Assembly (NCBI RefSeq): GCF_019457475.1
Contig: NZ_CP080413.1
Location: 2,170,001-2,234,000, forward strand
Direction: 5' to 3'
DNA from: Shewanella acanthi
GTDB lineage: Bacteria > Pseudomonadota > Gammaproteobacteria > Enterobacterales > Shewanellaceae
Length of the DNA: 64,000 nucleotides
Shown here: positions 41,049-51,264 of the stretch, one piece after another
Numbering within the stretch: position 1 is the first letter of the stretch
Layout: the number at the start of each line of letters is the position of its first letter
Position numbers and translations under genes: made by a program
The notes under the pieces: generated by a model
Told to the model about the DNA's origin: nothing
The model's input: the letters and a program-made list of their open reading frames with translations, nothing else
The model's database searches: none

Positions 41049-43106
41049 TTATCCCTCGCCCATAATCGATGTGACTTTGTGTTTGATCTGGCTATATCTT
41101 TGAGATTCGCAGCGACCAAAACCCGCAAGTTTTCGCGCCTGAATTTTGCTTAAGATGGGCAGAGTCATCCCCGCAAGGAAACGGCATTGGGTTTCAAGGC
41201 TAATATCCATTATCCCCTTCGCATTGGCCTGTTTTGAGAGTGCCATTAAATCCGCTTTAAGGACGTCATCACTCGGCCATGCCATTGGCGATGAATTGGT
41301 TAAGGTCGCGATATGCCCACGGCAAACACTGCAATGGCCGCATTGTGATGGCGCAGCGCCATCATCAAAGTAGCAGGCAAGATTGTAGTTAAGGCAAGAG
41401 CTAAGCTCGAAGAACCTAACAAGCTGAGCGATTCTTGCGATTTCAAGCCCGGCCTTTTTGCTAAAGTAGTCGTGGAGCAGTTCGCCAAGTTCTGGGTTGT
41501 CAATCGCCGATGGATTGACCTCAAACACCTCAGTCATGCCCTTAGCCTCAAGCTCGATAAGTTGCTTATCGGCCAAGTATTCTAGTGCTACAAGGACTCT
41601 AGCCCGCTCAATCCCTTGGGCATCATAAAGACCATTAAAATCGACATTCCCCCAAACCCGTTTCATGTCGGTATGTTGAAATATTTGGGTTAAAAACTGC
41701 TGCCGCTCGGGGTTAAACATGGCCAAAATGGCGGTTTTGTCCGCAATAAAGCGGTAACGCACATCGGCGGAATAGGCGTAAAGCGGTTTTATCGCGCCCT
41801 GCATTTCGAGTTGAACCAGTAACGTTTTAAGGGGGAGCTGGCGAATATTGCTCAAATCCGACAACCGCAGTAATTGCACTTCCCAGCGTGGCGCTGGCGC
41901 ATGTGGTGATTGAATTTGAGCCTCACGAATATGTGTAAGCACCTGATTAATGCTACTTAGCTCTGGTGTATCGCCGTAGACAAAGTTTTCGACTGTGTTA
42001 ATGCCGTCGAGGTTTGCCAATGTGATGCAATGGGAAAGCTCACCATCGCGCCCTGCTCTGCCAATTTCCTGACAATAGTTTTCAATCGACTTAGGTAAGT
42101 CATAGTGGATCACAAAGCGTATATTGCGCTTATCGATTCCCATGCCAAAGGCGATGGTCGCCACCACCACACGCACCTTATCCTCCATAAACGCCTGCTG
42201 AATGTGTTGCCGCTTGGTATCATCAAATCCTGCATGGTAGGCACTGGCATGAATACCCGCATCGATGAGCGCCTGTGCAACCTCCTCCGCCGTATTCTGC
42301 AAGGTGACATAAACAATCCCCGCCCCATTTAAGCCACTAATTTGCTGCTTAAGCTGGGCGATTTTGTCATGGCTTGGCACGCTCAGCACATTTAAATCAA
42401 GATTTGCGCGGTAAAACCCCGTCTGCACTATATGCTGCGGCTCAATCGCGAATCGTTTTGCCATATCCAGCTTGACTTTGCGGGTCGCGGTCGCCGTTAG
42501 CAGTAACACTAGCGGGATATTTAGCTGCTCGCGGTAGATAGGGAGTTTGAGGTAGTCGGGTCGAAAATTATGCCCCCACTCCGAAATACAGTGCGCCTCA
42601 TCGACCACCAGCATTGAGATGGGGATGGACTCGATAAATTGCCTGAAACGCTCATTCTTAAATCGCTCCACCGACACCATCAACAGCTTTAATTTACCCG
42701 AGCGTGCATCACGCATCACCTGCTGCGCGTCCTCGTGCGAGAGCGTCGAATCGATACTCGCTGCATTAATTCCTTTGGAGTGTAAAAAAGCTAATTGATC
42801 CTTAATCAGTGCCAATAATGGTGAAACCACTAAGGTTAAATGGGGAAGCTGCAACGCCGTAAATTGATAACACAGGGATTTGCCCGAACCCGTTGGAAAT
42901 ATCGCAAGACTCGACTGCCCCGCTAGTAACTGTGTCACGACCTCAAATTGCCCTTCTCGAAAGCCATCGAAGCCAAACTGCGTAGCAAGCTGTTGGTTAA
43001 GCTGCCTTATATCATCGTGCATAAGTGGCTCAGAGGCTTTCGCCGCTTGCGTTAATGAGGAGGTCTCGTGCGGCGACGGTGAAAACGAGGAATCAAAATC
43101 AGGCAT
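41049..43106 (-). CDS. RecQ-family ATP-dependent DNA helicase, atypical C-terminus
   Basis: 685 residues. The RecQ core has the Q-motif FGFDGFREGQ, Walker A FPTGSGKSLCYQ near residue 77, the DEAH box VVDEAHCISEWGHNFR and motif VI QEIGRAGRDGE. The Zn-type cysteines (CLNYNLACYFDD, CGHCSVC) occur near residues 575-600, about 200 residues after motif VI. A winged-helix-like segment lies between. In canonical RecQ the Zn knuckle follows the motor directly. No HRDC domain is evident in the ~80 residues that remain. So this is a RecQ relative rather than the housekeeping RecQ. Confidence 0.85.
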   Translation of the reverse strand: MPDFDSSFSPSPHETSSLTQAAKASEPLMHDDIRQLNQQLATQFGFDGFREGQFEVVTQLLAGQSSLAIFPTGSGKSLCYQFTALQLPHLTLVVSPLLALIKDQLAFLHSKGINAASIDSTLSHEDAQQVMRDARSGKLKLLMVSVERFKNERFRQFIESIPISMLVVDEAHCISEWGHNFRPDYLKLPIYREQLNIPLVLLLTATATRKVKLDMAKRFAIEPQHIVQTGFYRANLDLNVLSVPSHDKIAQLKQQISGLNGAGIVYVTLQNTAEEVAQALIDAGIHASAYHAGFDDTKRQHIQQAFMEDKVRVVVATIAFGMGIDKRNIRFVIHYDLPKSIENYCQEIGRAGRDGELSHCITLANLDGINTVENFVYGDTPELSSINQVLTHIREAQIQSPHAPAPRWEVQLLRLSDLSNIRQLPLKTLLVQLEMQGAIKPLYAYSADVRYRFIADKTAILAMFNPERQQFLTQIFQHTDMKRVWGNVDFNGLYDAQGIERARVLVALEYLADKQLIELEAKGMTEVFEVNPSAIDNPELGELLHDYFSKKAGLEIARIAQLVRFFELSSCLNYNLACYFDDGAAPSQCGHCSVCRGHIATLTNSSPMAWPSDDVLKADLMALSKQANAKGIMDISLETQCRFLAGMTLPILSKIQARKLAGFGRCESQRYSQIKHKVTSIMGEG

Positions 43107-43223
43107 AGGCTAAGGGTGTTTCTCTCAAGTAATTGGACATTGCCACAGGGTTCTACATGCAATTAAAGCAAAAGCAACCTCAAAACCCATACGCTAAATA
43201 TGCTTAAAAGCTAAGCCATGTCA

Positions 43224-43658
43224 TTAAGGACGAATAATGCTGCAGGTGGTTGTTCCATGGGCATAGAGTTTACCGGCAGCGTCTTTTAGCGACCCCTCAG
43301 CGATCCCGAGGTTACGCGATAGATTGATCAAGCGCCCTTCCGCAAACAGATCGGTATTTTGCGGGATTGGCCGCACCATTTTAATGTTCAAATCGACGGT
43401 ACCGTATCCAACTCCGGCTTCAAGTGCCGAATGCACGGCACAACCTAAGACGGAATCTAAAACAGTTGCGGCAAAGCCACCATGCACTCCCCCCATTGGA
43501 TTTAAATGGCGTGCATCCGCTTTGGCACTGAATTTAACGTAGCCAACAGCAACCTCAATCAGCTGCATTGGCATTGTTTCTGATATTGAGGGCGCGGGCA
43601 AATGCCCCTCAATCATCGCAGTTAACAATTCAACGCCGTTCATATTTTCAACTTTCAT
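43224..43658 (-). CDS. PaaI-type hotdog thioesterase
   Basis: 144-residue acyl-CoA thioesterase-like protein. The motif LNPMGGVHGGFAATVLDSVLGCAV carries the active-site region (HGG followed by the helix with Asp). A second start Met is at residue 5. Substrate not predictable. Stands alone, 118 bp after the helicase start. Confidence 0.85.
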   Translation of the reverse strand: MKVENMNGVELLTAMIEGHLPAPSISETMPMQLIEVAVGYVKFSAKADARHLNPMGGVHGGFAATVLDSVLGCAVHSALEAGVGYGTVDLNIKMVRPIPQNTDLFAEGRLINLSRNLGIAEGSLKDAAGKLYAHGTTTCSIIRP

Positions 43659-44105
43659 GTCGCACCTAATTAGGAATTTATTTATATATTTGATAATGTT
43701 ATAAAATTATTAAAGTAATTGATATCAAATTAAAGAAAGTTCGGCTACGGCATGTTGTGTCCATTTGACTTTGACTAAGGGATGCCGCCCTAAAAAAGCG
43801 CTTTTACGCATTATGCTGTCACTCTGGCCTGAAGTTCATTTGACACTTTACGCTTACCCCACAATTCCCCATAAATCACTTTTGATGGGATCATCTTGGC
43901 ATCGCGCAGTGGATACGGATTTGTGTTGCTAACCTGTTAGGTTCAATACAATGCCGGCAAATACAAAGCAATCAGTCTAATAACGTCACATCGCTCGCGG
44001 GATAATTCTAAGTGTTATAGCAAATAACGGGCTGATGGCAGGATTTAGAGGATAACGAACCTTATCCGATAAGCTTACGCACGTAACCTGCATCAGCCCC
44101 GTCGA
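43659..44105. other. Spacer with a long stem-loop near its right end
   Basis: 447 bp without a supported gene. The only structure I see is the long hairpin at 44029-44099, listed separately. Confidence 0.5.
44029..44099 (-). terminator. Long stem-loop after the YbhB gene
   Basis: Arms GGGCTGATG-g-CAGG (44029-44042) and CCTGCATCAGCCC (44087-44099) pair over 13 bp with one bulge. Inside is a second stem GGATAA/TTATCC. On the minus strand it begins 6 nt after the stop at 44106 and is followed by GTTATTTG. It may end transcription or protect the mRNA end. Confidence 0.5.
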
Positions 44106-44657
44106 TTAACGATGGTAAACAGCGGTGAGCTTGGCGCTAGCGAGTGCGTTGGCCCTTAACATAAATCCTAATAACGCGGGGGATGCATCCTTTGGTAACT
44201 CTAGCTCGCTGGGCAACGCCCATACGGTAAACTCATATCTGTGCAGCCCATGTCCCTCTGGTGGGCACGCGCCGCCAAAGTCAGTCGTACCAAAATCGTT
44301 TTTGAGCGCAATGGCCCCCTTAGGTAAACCATTGGGTTTTGAACCTGCACCTTGGGCTAATGATTGTTGATCGCCACCGAGATTATAAACCGCCCAGTGC
44401 CACCAGCCGCTCCCTGTAGGGGCATCGGGGTCATAGGCGGTAATTGCATAGGCTTTGGTTCCTGCTGGTGCATCCTTCCAAGCGAGTTGCGGCGAGAGAT
44501 TACCACCATCACAACCAAAACCTTTAAAAACAAACTGTTCAGATAACTTTTCACCCTCTGCAATATCGGTACTAGTGAGGGTTATCGCCTGCGCACAGCC
44601 TAATGACGCCACGAAAATCCCGAGTCCCATTATCGATTTATAAACCTGCTTCATCAC
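44106..44657 (-). CDS. YbhB/YbcL-family (PEBP, Raf-kinase-inhibitor-like) exported protein
   Basis: 183 residues with a signal peptide cut after GCAQA (residue ~24). PEBP core motifs: PQLAWKDAPAGTKAYAITAYDPDAP (ligand pocket DPDAP) and GTTDFGGACPPEGHGLHRYEF (the GxHR pocket). Periplasmic. The family binds small anionic ligands, but bacterial roles are mostly unknown. Single gene. Confidence 0.9.
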   Translation of the reverse strand: MMKQVYKSIMGLGIFVASLGCAQAITLTSTDIAEGEKLSEQFVFKGFGCDGGNLSPQLAWKDAPAGTKAYAITAYDPDAPTGSGWWHWAVYNLGGDQQSLAQGAGSKPNGLPKGAIALKNDFGTTDFGGACPPEGHGLHRYEFTVWALPSELELPKDASPALLGFMLRANALASAKLTAVYHR

Positions 44658-45192
44658 ACTCTCCTTTTGTTACTGAGCCTATTTACGTTAGTTCAATTCC
44701 ATCGCTATACCCAAGATACAGGTTATCGGCCTGTTCCTACACAGTTATCACCCCATGATGAATACGTATGTAAGCGGTTGTCTGTCACTTAAGGCCAAGG
44801 CTACTATAAATTCGCTAGTTTCAACCTCGGCTTGTGGGGTTGAAAACTGTGAGGTCGTTTCTGGTAGTTTCCACTGAGGATGGCTGTCAGGCTTTGGTTC
44901 TTTTCTGCTTCTTAGCCCAAGCGAAGCTTTAGCTAAGCATTTTAGGAATGCAATCATGGGCGAATATGCTTCTTTGAAGGATATTCGCCATTTTTTCACG
45001 GTTTTCTCGCCCGAGGCTTTTTGCTTTTGAATATTTCACGTTAGCTAATATAAAGTTGTGGATATAAAGCAGGATGTTGACCGCATCCGAAATTAGCGAA
45101 TAACACTGAGCCTAAGGTCAGCACAGTACTGACTCGCCAATTATAACGATAAATGACTCAAGGCGGCTTAAGCTGCTAAAGAAGGAAGCTCC
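44658..45192. other. Intergenic region before the sugar transporter
   Basis: 535 bp. An 83-codon minus-strand frame exists at 44748-44999, but it has no family resemblance and no convincing ribosome-binding site. I recognise no RNA or operator here. Confidence 0.45.
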
Positions 45193-46821
45193 ATGTCTGC
45201 GGAACAGCTCTCAGATACTCACGCAAGCAGCCTAGCTGCAACAAGCACCCCAGCCTCAACGTCTACAGCACATCAATCCCCCCTTGCGAGACAACAACCA
45301 GAGCTCAGTTTCTGGCAGATTTTTAATATGTGCTTTGGTTTCCTTGGGATCCAATTTGGTTTTGCCCTGCAAAATGCCAACGTCAGCCGCATTTTCCAAA
45401 CCCTCGGCGCCTCAATTGATGACATTCCTATTCTCTGGATTGCCGCGCCGTTAACGGGGCTGATTGTACAGCCCATTATTGGTTATTTAAGTGATAACAC
45501 TTGGGGGCGACTCGGTCGCCGTCGCCCCTACTTTTTAATAGGCGCAGTGTTTACCACCTTGGCACTGTTTATCATGCCACACTCGCCAACCCTGTGGATT
45601 GCGGCGGGGATGTTATGGATCATGGATGCATCGATAAACATCGCCATGGAACCCTTCCGTGCCTTCGTGGGTGACAATTTACCTAAACGTCAGCGCACCC
45701 AAGGCTATGCGATGCAGAGCTTTTTTATCGGGATTGGCGCCGTAATCGCCTCGGCTCTGCCCTATATTTTGAGTAACTATTTTGGTGTGGCCAATACGGC
45801 CGCTGAAGGTGAAATAGCCGATTCCGTTAAATATGCCTTCTATTTTGGCGGTGCAGTGCTGTTTTTAGCCGTTGCTTGGACCGTATTTTCAACCAAAGAG
45901 TATTCGCCTGAGGAGCTTGCCTCGTTCCATTTTGACGAATCCAATCCAGTCAAAACTGCAACGGGTCGCAGCCGCAGTCAACGACAGTACCAGTTAGGTG
46001 GCTATATTTGGATGGGTTTAGGTGCCCTTTTCACCTTAGCGATTTGGTCGCAGGACTTAGACAAACAGCTTTATATCTTAAGCTTAGGCATTTTAGCCTT
46101 TGGCCCATTGCAACTTTACTGTGCAATGCGTTTACGCCCTACTGCAAGCCTCGACCACTTACAAACACCTAAGTCCCGCGGATTAGTCTTTAGCGTGGTA
46201 GACGATATGTTTCATATGCCAAGGGCGATGAAGCAATTGGCAGTCGTGCAATTTTTCTCATGGTTTGCCCTCTTTGCCATGTGGATTTACAGCACCGCCG
46301 CAGTGACTTCCTATCACTATGGCAGCACTGATGTCCTCTCTAAAGCCTATAACGAAGGGGCAGATTGGGTTGGGGTGCTATTTGCCTCCTACAGTGGTTT
46401 CTCTGCCGTTGCCGCACTGTTTATTCCACAGCTTGCTAAACGCATCGGTATTCGTCTCACCCACACCTTCAACATGAGCTGCGGTGGCGTTGGCCTAATT
46501 AGTTTCTATTTTATTCAAGATCCAAGTCTATTATGGCTCCCCATGATTGGCGTCGGCATTGCCTGGGCCTCAATTTTGTCGGTGCCATACGCCATGTTAT
46601 CGGGCGCGTTGCCAACCAAAAAAATGGGTGTTTACATGGGTATTTTCAACTTCTTTATTGTGATCCCACAGTTGCTAGCCGCCAGTGTATTGGGGTTGAT
46701 CCTCAACAGCTTATTTGAGGGTAAACCGATTTATGCCTTAGTTCTAGGTGGCGTGTTGATGATTTGCGCTGGCATTGCCGTGTTGTTTGTCGATCAAGGT
46801 GAAACTCAAGCACCACGCTGA
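45193..46821 (+). CDS. SLC45/GPH-like MFS sugar transporter, probable maltodextrin or maltose uptake
   Basis: 542 residues, 12 helices. A polar Ser/Thr-rich N-terminal tail of ~40 residues precedes FWQIFNMCFGFLGIQFGFAL. Family motifs are SDNTWGRLGRRRPYFL (loop 2-3, RRRP) and NIAMEPFRAFVGD, both typical of sucrose/maltose SLC45-type carriers. GAAGG lies upstream of the ATG. It is directly followed by a GH15 glucoamylase on the same strand, so import of the products or substrates of that enzyme (alpha-glucosides) is the likely role. Confidence 0.85.
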   Translation: MSAEQLSDTHASSLAATSTPASTSTAHQSPLARQQPELSFWQIFNMCFGFLGIQFGFALQNANVSRIFQTLGASIDDIPILWIAAPLTGLIVQPIIGYLSDNTWGRLGRRRPYFLIGAVFTTLALFIMPHSPTLWIAAGMLWIMDASINIAMEPFRAFVGDNLPKRQRTQGYAMQSFFIGIGAVIASALPYILSNYFGVANTAAEGEIADSVKYAFYFGGAVLFLAVAWTVFSTKEYSPEELASFHFDESNPVKTATGRSRSQRQYQLGGYIWMGLGALFTLAIWSQDLDKQLYILSLGILAFGPLQLYCAMRLRPTASLDHLQTPKSRGLVFSVVDDMFHMPRAMKQLAVVQFFSWFALFAMWIYSTAAVTSYHYGSTDVLSKAYNEGADWVGVLFASYSGFSAVAALFIPQLAKRIGIRLTHTFNMSCGGVGLISFYFIQDPSLLWLPMIGVGIAWASILSVPYAMLSGALPTKKMGVYMGIFNFFIVIPQLLAASVLGLILNSLFEGKPIYALVLGGVLMICAGIAVLFVDQGETQAPR

Positions 46822-46891
46822 AACTTAGCGCAGTGGAAACAGATAAAGCGATTCCAAAGCTATAACAATAAAAATTGATTAGGGAATGATA

Positions 46892-49390
46892 ATGACCTTA
46901 TTTACTTCTATTAAAAATGGGCAAGCTACACCGTTGAAAAGACCTGAGATCAAACTAACGAAAGCCGCATTTGCCACCACAGCTATCTTACTTGGCAGTT
47001 TGAGCCTCAGCGCCTGTTCTCAGAATGAGCAAAGCGCGAGCCCAGTAACGGCCGATAATGTCGCCCCAGGCGCACCAGGTAAGGCGCCAACTTGGGCCTA
47101 TTCGGGTAAAACCGGTATTGGCACCTCCTATGAGCCCTATGTTCAAGGTCAATATCAAGACAGCGCTCAAAATCCCGTGAGCCGCGTGTGGTTTTCCCTC
47201 GCACAGGGGATTTTGACCGAAACCATGTATGGCCTCATCCACAATGCTCAGCTTAAAGAACTGCAATTTGTGATCACAGGTAATGGCTTTGTCGATACCG
47301 AAAAAGAGAACACAGTCAGCCATATCGAGTATTTGGATACGGATACCCATGGCCGCCCACAATCCCTTGCCTATAGGATTATTAATAAGGATGTGGAAGG
47401 TAAGTATCAGATAGAAAAACATATTTTTACCGACCCAGACCGTGACAGCCTAATGATGCGAGTGACCTTTACCGCGTTTGAGCCAGGGATCACGCCGCAT
47501 TTATATGTTAATCCCCATATCGATAATGCCGGTGGAAATGACATTGGCCTTATCGAAGGACAGGCGCTTATCGCCTACACCGCCGAGCAAAACAGCAGTG
47601 TCATGACGGTGAAAACCGATGTTGATTTCACCACTGCGACCACAGGTTTTGTGGGCCTATCCGATGGTCTTGCCGATCTCACCGACAACGGCAAAATCGA
47701 CACCCCATATTCGCGCACCAGCAATGACAACACTAGTGTCGGTAATATCGGTTTTACCACAAGTTACCCAACGCTTGCGCCCGATACCCCAACGAACATC
47801 AATCTGGTCATAGGTTTTGGCCACGATAAGGCAAGCAGTCTCGCCAATGCCGATGCGACCCTTAATGCGGGTTACGATGCTGTACGCAGTCATTATCAAT
47901 CGGGTTGGCATAACTATTTAGCTTCACTTGCCAGTCTGCCAACAATGGCAACAAACACAACAGACAATGGCAAACTGCTGTACACCAGCGCCATGGTGCT
48001 TAAGGCACAGGAAGATAAAACCCATGCGGGCGCGCTGATTGCGTCACTCTCAAACCCTTGGGGCGACACAGTATCGGCGGTTAAACCGAGTACGGGTTAT
48101 AAAGCAGTATGGCCTCGGGATTTCTACCAGTGTGCGATGGCCTTTTTAGCCATGGGTGATAATCAAACACCAAAGGTGGCCTTTGAGTATTTAAAAAAGG
48201 TTCAAGTTAGCAATAAAACCCCTGGGTTTAGTGGCACTCCGGGCTGGTTCCTGCAAAAGACCCATGTCGATGGCCAAGTTGAATGGGTTGGCGTGCAATT
48301 AGATCAAACGGCGATGCCAATCATGCTCGGCTGGAAACTTTGGCAGGCGGGAGTACTTAGCAGTGATGACATCAGCTATTGGTACCAGCACATGCTCAAA
48401 CCTGCTGCACAGTTTTTAGTGACGGGCGGTGAAATAAACCTTGATTGGAACCACAGCAAGATAACACCGCCCAAGACCCAACAGGAACGCTGGGAAGAAC
48501 AGGCAGGATACTCTCCTTCGACCACTGCGGCAGTCATCGCTGGTCTAGTGGCGGCGAGTGAAATCGCCAAAAATGCCAATGACATCGAGGCAAGTAATAC
48601 TTTCCTTCACTCTGCCAGACAGTTAAGTAATGAGCTTGAGCAACATTTGGTCACTACTCAAGGAGTCCTCACCAATTTACAGGGTGAAACAACACCTTAC
48701 TATCTGCGTTTAAGCCCTAATGGCAATCCAAACAACAATGACAGTTTGGCGGCCAATAATGGTAGAGCGGGATTAGACCAACGCAAAATTCTCGATGCGG
48801 GCTTTTTAGAATTAGTGCGTTATGGTGTGCGCGGTGCAACGGACAAGCTAATAAACCAAAGTCTTGCCATGTTGGATAACACCGAGCTTGAGGACAATTT
48901 ACGCGTTAAATACAACTTTACCGCAAAGGACGGTAGCAGCGTTCCAGGCTTTAGACGTTATGGCAACGACGGTTACGGAGAAGATACCCAAACGGGGGCA
49001 AACTACGCCGAATCTGGTCGCGACAGCGATAACCAACGCGGTCGAGTTTGGCCATTCTTCACGGGCGAACGGGGTCACTTTGCACTCGCCCTAGCGGCAG
49101 CCAACGAGGAACTGAGCGGTGATAAAGCCAATGAGACCAAATCGCAGCTAATCAACACCTACGTACAAGGGATGGAAACCTTCGCAAACGAGGGAATGAT
49201 GCTCCCAGAACAGGCCTGGGATGGTGTGGGTAATGACAGCCGCTACCAGTACCAATATGGCCAGGGAACCAATTCGGCTACACCATTGGCTTGGACCCAC
49301 GCAGAATACGTGAAATTAGTGCGCTCGATGACCGATGGCCAAGTATGGGATAGCTACCCTATCGTGCCAGAAGCATTGGCTACTAAATAA
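46892..49390 (+). CDS. GH15 glucoamylase, lipoprotein
   Basis: About 832 residues. The N-terminus has a hydrophobic stretch and lipobox LSLSAC (Cys ~44), so it is probably anchored to the outer membrane or periplasmic face. An N-terminal beta-sandwich (to about 300) as in glucodextranase/bacterial glucoamylase is followed by the (alpha/alpha)6 catalytic domain with VWPRDFYQCAMAFLA and the late MMLPEQAWDG motif holding a catalytic Glu region. It releases glucose from alpha-glucan ends. I prefer the ATG at 46892, which has AGGGA 6-7 nt upstream. The ATG at 46886 directly abuts it. 70 nt after the transporter, likely one operon. Confidence 0.88.
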   Translation: MTLFTSIKNGQATPLKRPEIKLTKAAFATTAILLGSLSLSACSQNEQSASPVTADNVAPGAPGKAPTWAYSGKTGIGTSYEPYVQGQYQDSAQNPVSRVWFSLAQGILTETMYGLIHNAQLKELQFVITGNGFVDTEKENTVSHIEYLDTDTHGRPQSLAYRIINKDVEGKYQIEKHIFTDPDRDSLMMRVTFTAFEPGITPHLYVNPHIDNAGGNDIGLIEGQALIAYTAEQNSSVMTVKTDVDFTTATTGFVGLSDGLADLTDNGKIDTPYSRTSNDNTSVGNIGFTTSYPTLAPDTPTNINLVIGFGHDKASSLANADATLNAGYDAVRSHYQSGWHNYLASLASLPTMATNTTDNGKLLYTSAMVLKAQEDKTHAGALIASLSNPWGDTVSAVKPSTGYKAVWPRDFYQCAMAFLAMGDNQTPKVAFEYLKKVQVSNKTPGFSGTPGWFLQKTHVDGQVEWVGVQLDQTAMPIMLGWKLWQAGVLSSDDISYWYQHMLKPAAQFLVTGGEINLDWNHSKITPPKTQQERWEEQAGYSPSTTAAVIAGLVAASEIAKNANDIEASNTFLHSARQLSNELEQHLVTTQGVLTNLQGETTPYYLRLSPNGNPNNNDSLAANNGRAGLDQRKILDAGFLELVRYGVRGATDKLINQSLAMLDNTELEDNLRVKYNFTAKDGSSVPGFRRYGNDGYGEDTQTGANYAESGRDSDNQRGRVWPFFTGERGHFALALAAANEELSGDKANETKSQLINTYVQGMETFANEGMMLPEQAWDGVGNDSRYQYQYGQGTNSATPLAWTHAEYVKLVRSMTDGQVWDSYPIVPEALATK

Positions 49391-49416
49391 GCTTATTGAA
49401 ATACCTTAACACCAAT

Positions 49417-49458
49417 AAGGGATACTGATGCCATATGTGGCTTAGTATCCCTTTGTAT
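49417..49458 (+). terminator. Terminator of the transporter-glucoamylase unit
   Basis: Stem AAGGGATACT/AGTATCCCTT (49417-49426, 49444-49453) with an inner GCCA/TGGC hairpin, then TGTATTT. Confidence 0.75.
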
Positions 49459-49689
49459 TTCTGCGAGGTTAATACCTATCAGGCTTTCAGAGTAGCAGCC
49501 TGCTACTTTATTGTTTCAGGCTCCAAGCCGTTTACTTGCTCTGATTTCAAGTGAAACGCTAAGGGAAATCAAGCTATTCATTCCTTCAATTAGTGCTTTC
49601 GAATCAAATCCACCTATGTCCCCTTCACTTTGGGCTTAGCAGTTGCTAGATTAGCCCACAACGATAAAGGACGGTATTTGAGGGAAGGA

Positions 49690-50868
49690 ATGAACAGTTT
49701 TGTAAAGGCAATAAAATGGCTTGTCCCAGCGGTGTTGTTGCTTCCCGTTGGCCTTTACCTGCTGTTAGCTGGCATCAATCTTTTTGATTCCAAACCCAGT
49801 GTGCTGGCCATTGATTATCAGAATCAAATCGCCCGAATTAAAGATACTACCTCGGAAGATGCCAGTAATGGTTATGTTTTTGCCCTTGGATTTACCGCAC
49901 CACAAATCGAGTCACCGATGGCACTCGGCAAACAACGCCTTAAGCTGTTATATGAAGTTGACGCAGCGATTTCGACACAAGAAGCCGAATTGCCCAATGT
50001 ATTTAACCAGATAAACAACTGCTTAAACGCACCGGAGTCACCATCTGCCTGTGTTGTTACCTTGCTTGCCAACCCAGAGATGACTGCGCTATTAACTGAT
50101 TACCAATGGCTTATCAGCCGTTATCAACAACTGATCAATTTTGATCATTGGCAGGATACCGCTCAATTTGAGTACTATCACCCGCTCATACCATTTACCA
50201 GTTTGCAGGCTGCACAGCAACTTTCCTTCCTGAGAGTACTCAGTCATGTCGATAAACTCGACCCTCAACATATTTCATCGATGCTTAATCAAGAAATGGT
50301 ATTTTGGCAAACGGTCGCCAGTGACACCTATAACCTAGAAACTAAACTCATTGCCAATGCGTTTATGGCCAACAATATAAAGTGGGGCGAATTAGTGATT
50401 GCAAGGCTCGGTGGGGCAAAGCAAATGAAAGCCCTACCCGCCAGTTGGCAAAGTGCCCTACCTGACGCCGTATTCTCCTTCGAAAAGGTAAAAGTGAGGG
50501 AATGGAATTACTATAGGTATCTCATTAAGGGCAATAGCCCAGATGATGCCAAAGCGCCACTTGTAACCAAATTCATCACTTGGTTATTGTTACCACTGAC
50601 TCAGCAACAAGATACCGCCAATCGCTATGTTGAGCTGTTAAATCCAGCAGCAGACCTTGACTCCCCTGCATCAGCTAAATGCTCAGATAAATTTAAGGAT
50701 TATATTATTAATCCCTTTGGTAAATTGCTACTTTGTTCCAGTTCGCCCTCCTTGGTCTCCTTCGAACAACGATTCCGCGAAACTGAAAATCAGCGCGCCA
50801 GTATGGTCAGCAAACTGCAGCAAAACATATTGAGCCAGAATCAGTTAAAAACGAAAGTTATTTATTAA
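49690..50868 (+). CDS. Unknown protein with one N-terminal membrane anchor
   Basis: 392 residues. The start at 49690 has GGGAAGGA directly before it, and the frame is open 20 codons further up. One hydrophobic helix (about residues 8-28, WLVPAVLLLPVGLYLLLAG) is followed by a long soluble, probably periplasmic domain. Five or more Cys include NNCLNAPESPSACVV and later KCSDKF and LLLCSS, which could form disulfides. No family recognised and no operon partner, so no function is offered. Confidence 0.75.
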   Translation: MNSFVKAIKWLVPAVLLLPVGLYLLLAGINLFDSKPSVLAIDYQNQIARIKDTTSEDASNGYVFALGFTAPQIESPMALGKQRLKLLYEVDAAISTQEAELPNVFNQINNCLNAPESPSACVVTLLANPEMTALLTDYQWLISRYQQLINFDHWQDTAQFEYYHPLIPFTSLQAAQQLSFLRVLSHVDKLDPQHISSMLNQEMVFWQTVASDTYNLETKLIANAFMANNIKWGELVIARLGGAKQMKALPASWQSALPDAVFSFEKVKVREWNYYRYLIKGNSPDDAKAPLVTKFITWLLLPLTQQQDTANRYVELLNPAADLDSPASAKCSDKFKDYIINPFGKLLLCSSSPSLVSFEQRFRETENQRASMVSKLQQNILSQNQLKTKVIY

Positions 50869-51218
50869 CATGCCCTAAGTAGAATGCATGGATTATCCCG
50901 GCGGGCAATAGTGGATACAGCCCCAAAGGAGTCGATAACATTCAATATTAATGGTTGCTTGTTAACTCAATTGCATTGAGCCCATCTATGACTCTATAAA
51001 CCATCACGCTGTTTTTAAACATTTTCAAGGTTAGCAACCATTGCTTCGTTTCTATCCTTCGTTCTGAAGGAGAACCTTACTTCAGCGGGAAACCCAACAG
51101 CTTTTAAACTGGCAGGAAATGGAATGCGGCAGTAGTCATTGCCGTTGCGGTTTTGTGAAGATAAGTAGCCATATTGGTACACCTAATTGGTACACCAGCG
51201 CTTCTCCGCAAAAGCAAA
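50869..51218. other. Gene-free spacer left of the tRNA-Ser remnant
   Basis: 350 bp between the unknown gene and the terminator at 51219. GGTACACC appears twice near 51175-51195 (short direct repeat). No other structure seen. Confidence 0.45.
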
Positions 51219-51255
51219 AAGCCGCAATCACTTGAAATATAAGTAATTGCGGCTT
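51219..51255 (-). terminator. Terminator belonging to the tRNA-Ser remnant
   Basis: Stem AAGCCGCAAT/ATTGCGGCTT with inner ACTT/AAGT. On the minus strand it is followed by TTTTTGCTTTT. It lies just downstream of the tRNA 3' fragment, as the original tRNA terminator would. Confidence 0.85.
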
Positions 51256-51264
51256 CTTAGAATG

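Noticed and set aside
44748..44999. 83-codon minus-strand frame
   Set aside because: No family pattern and no convincing ribosome-binding site in an otherwise empty spacer.
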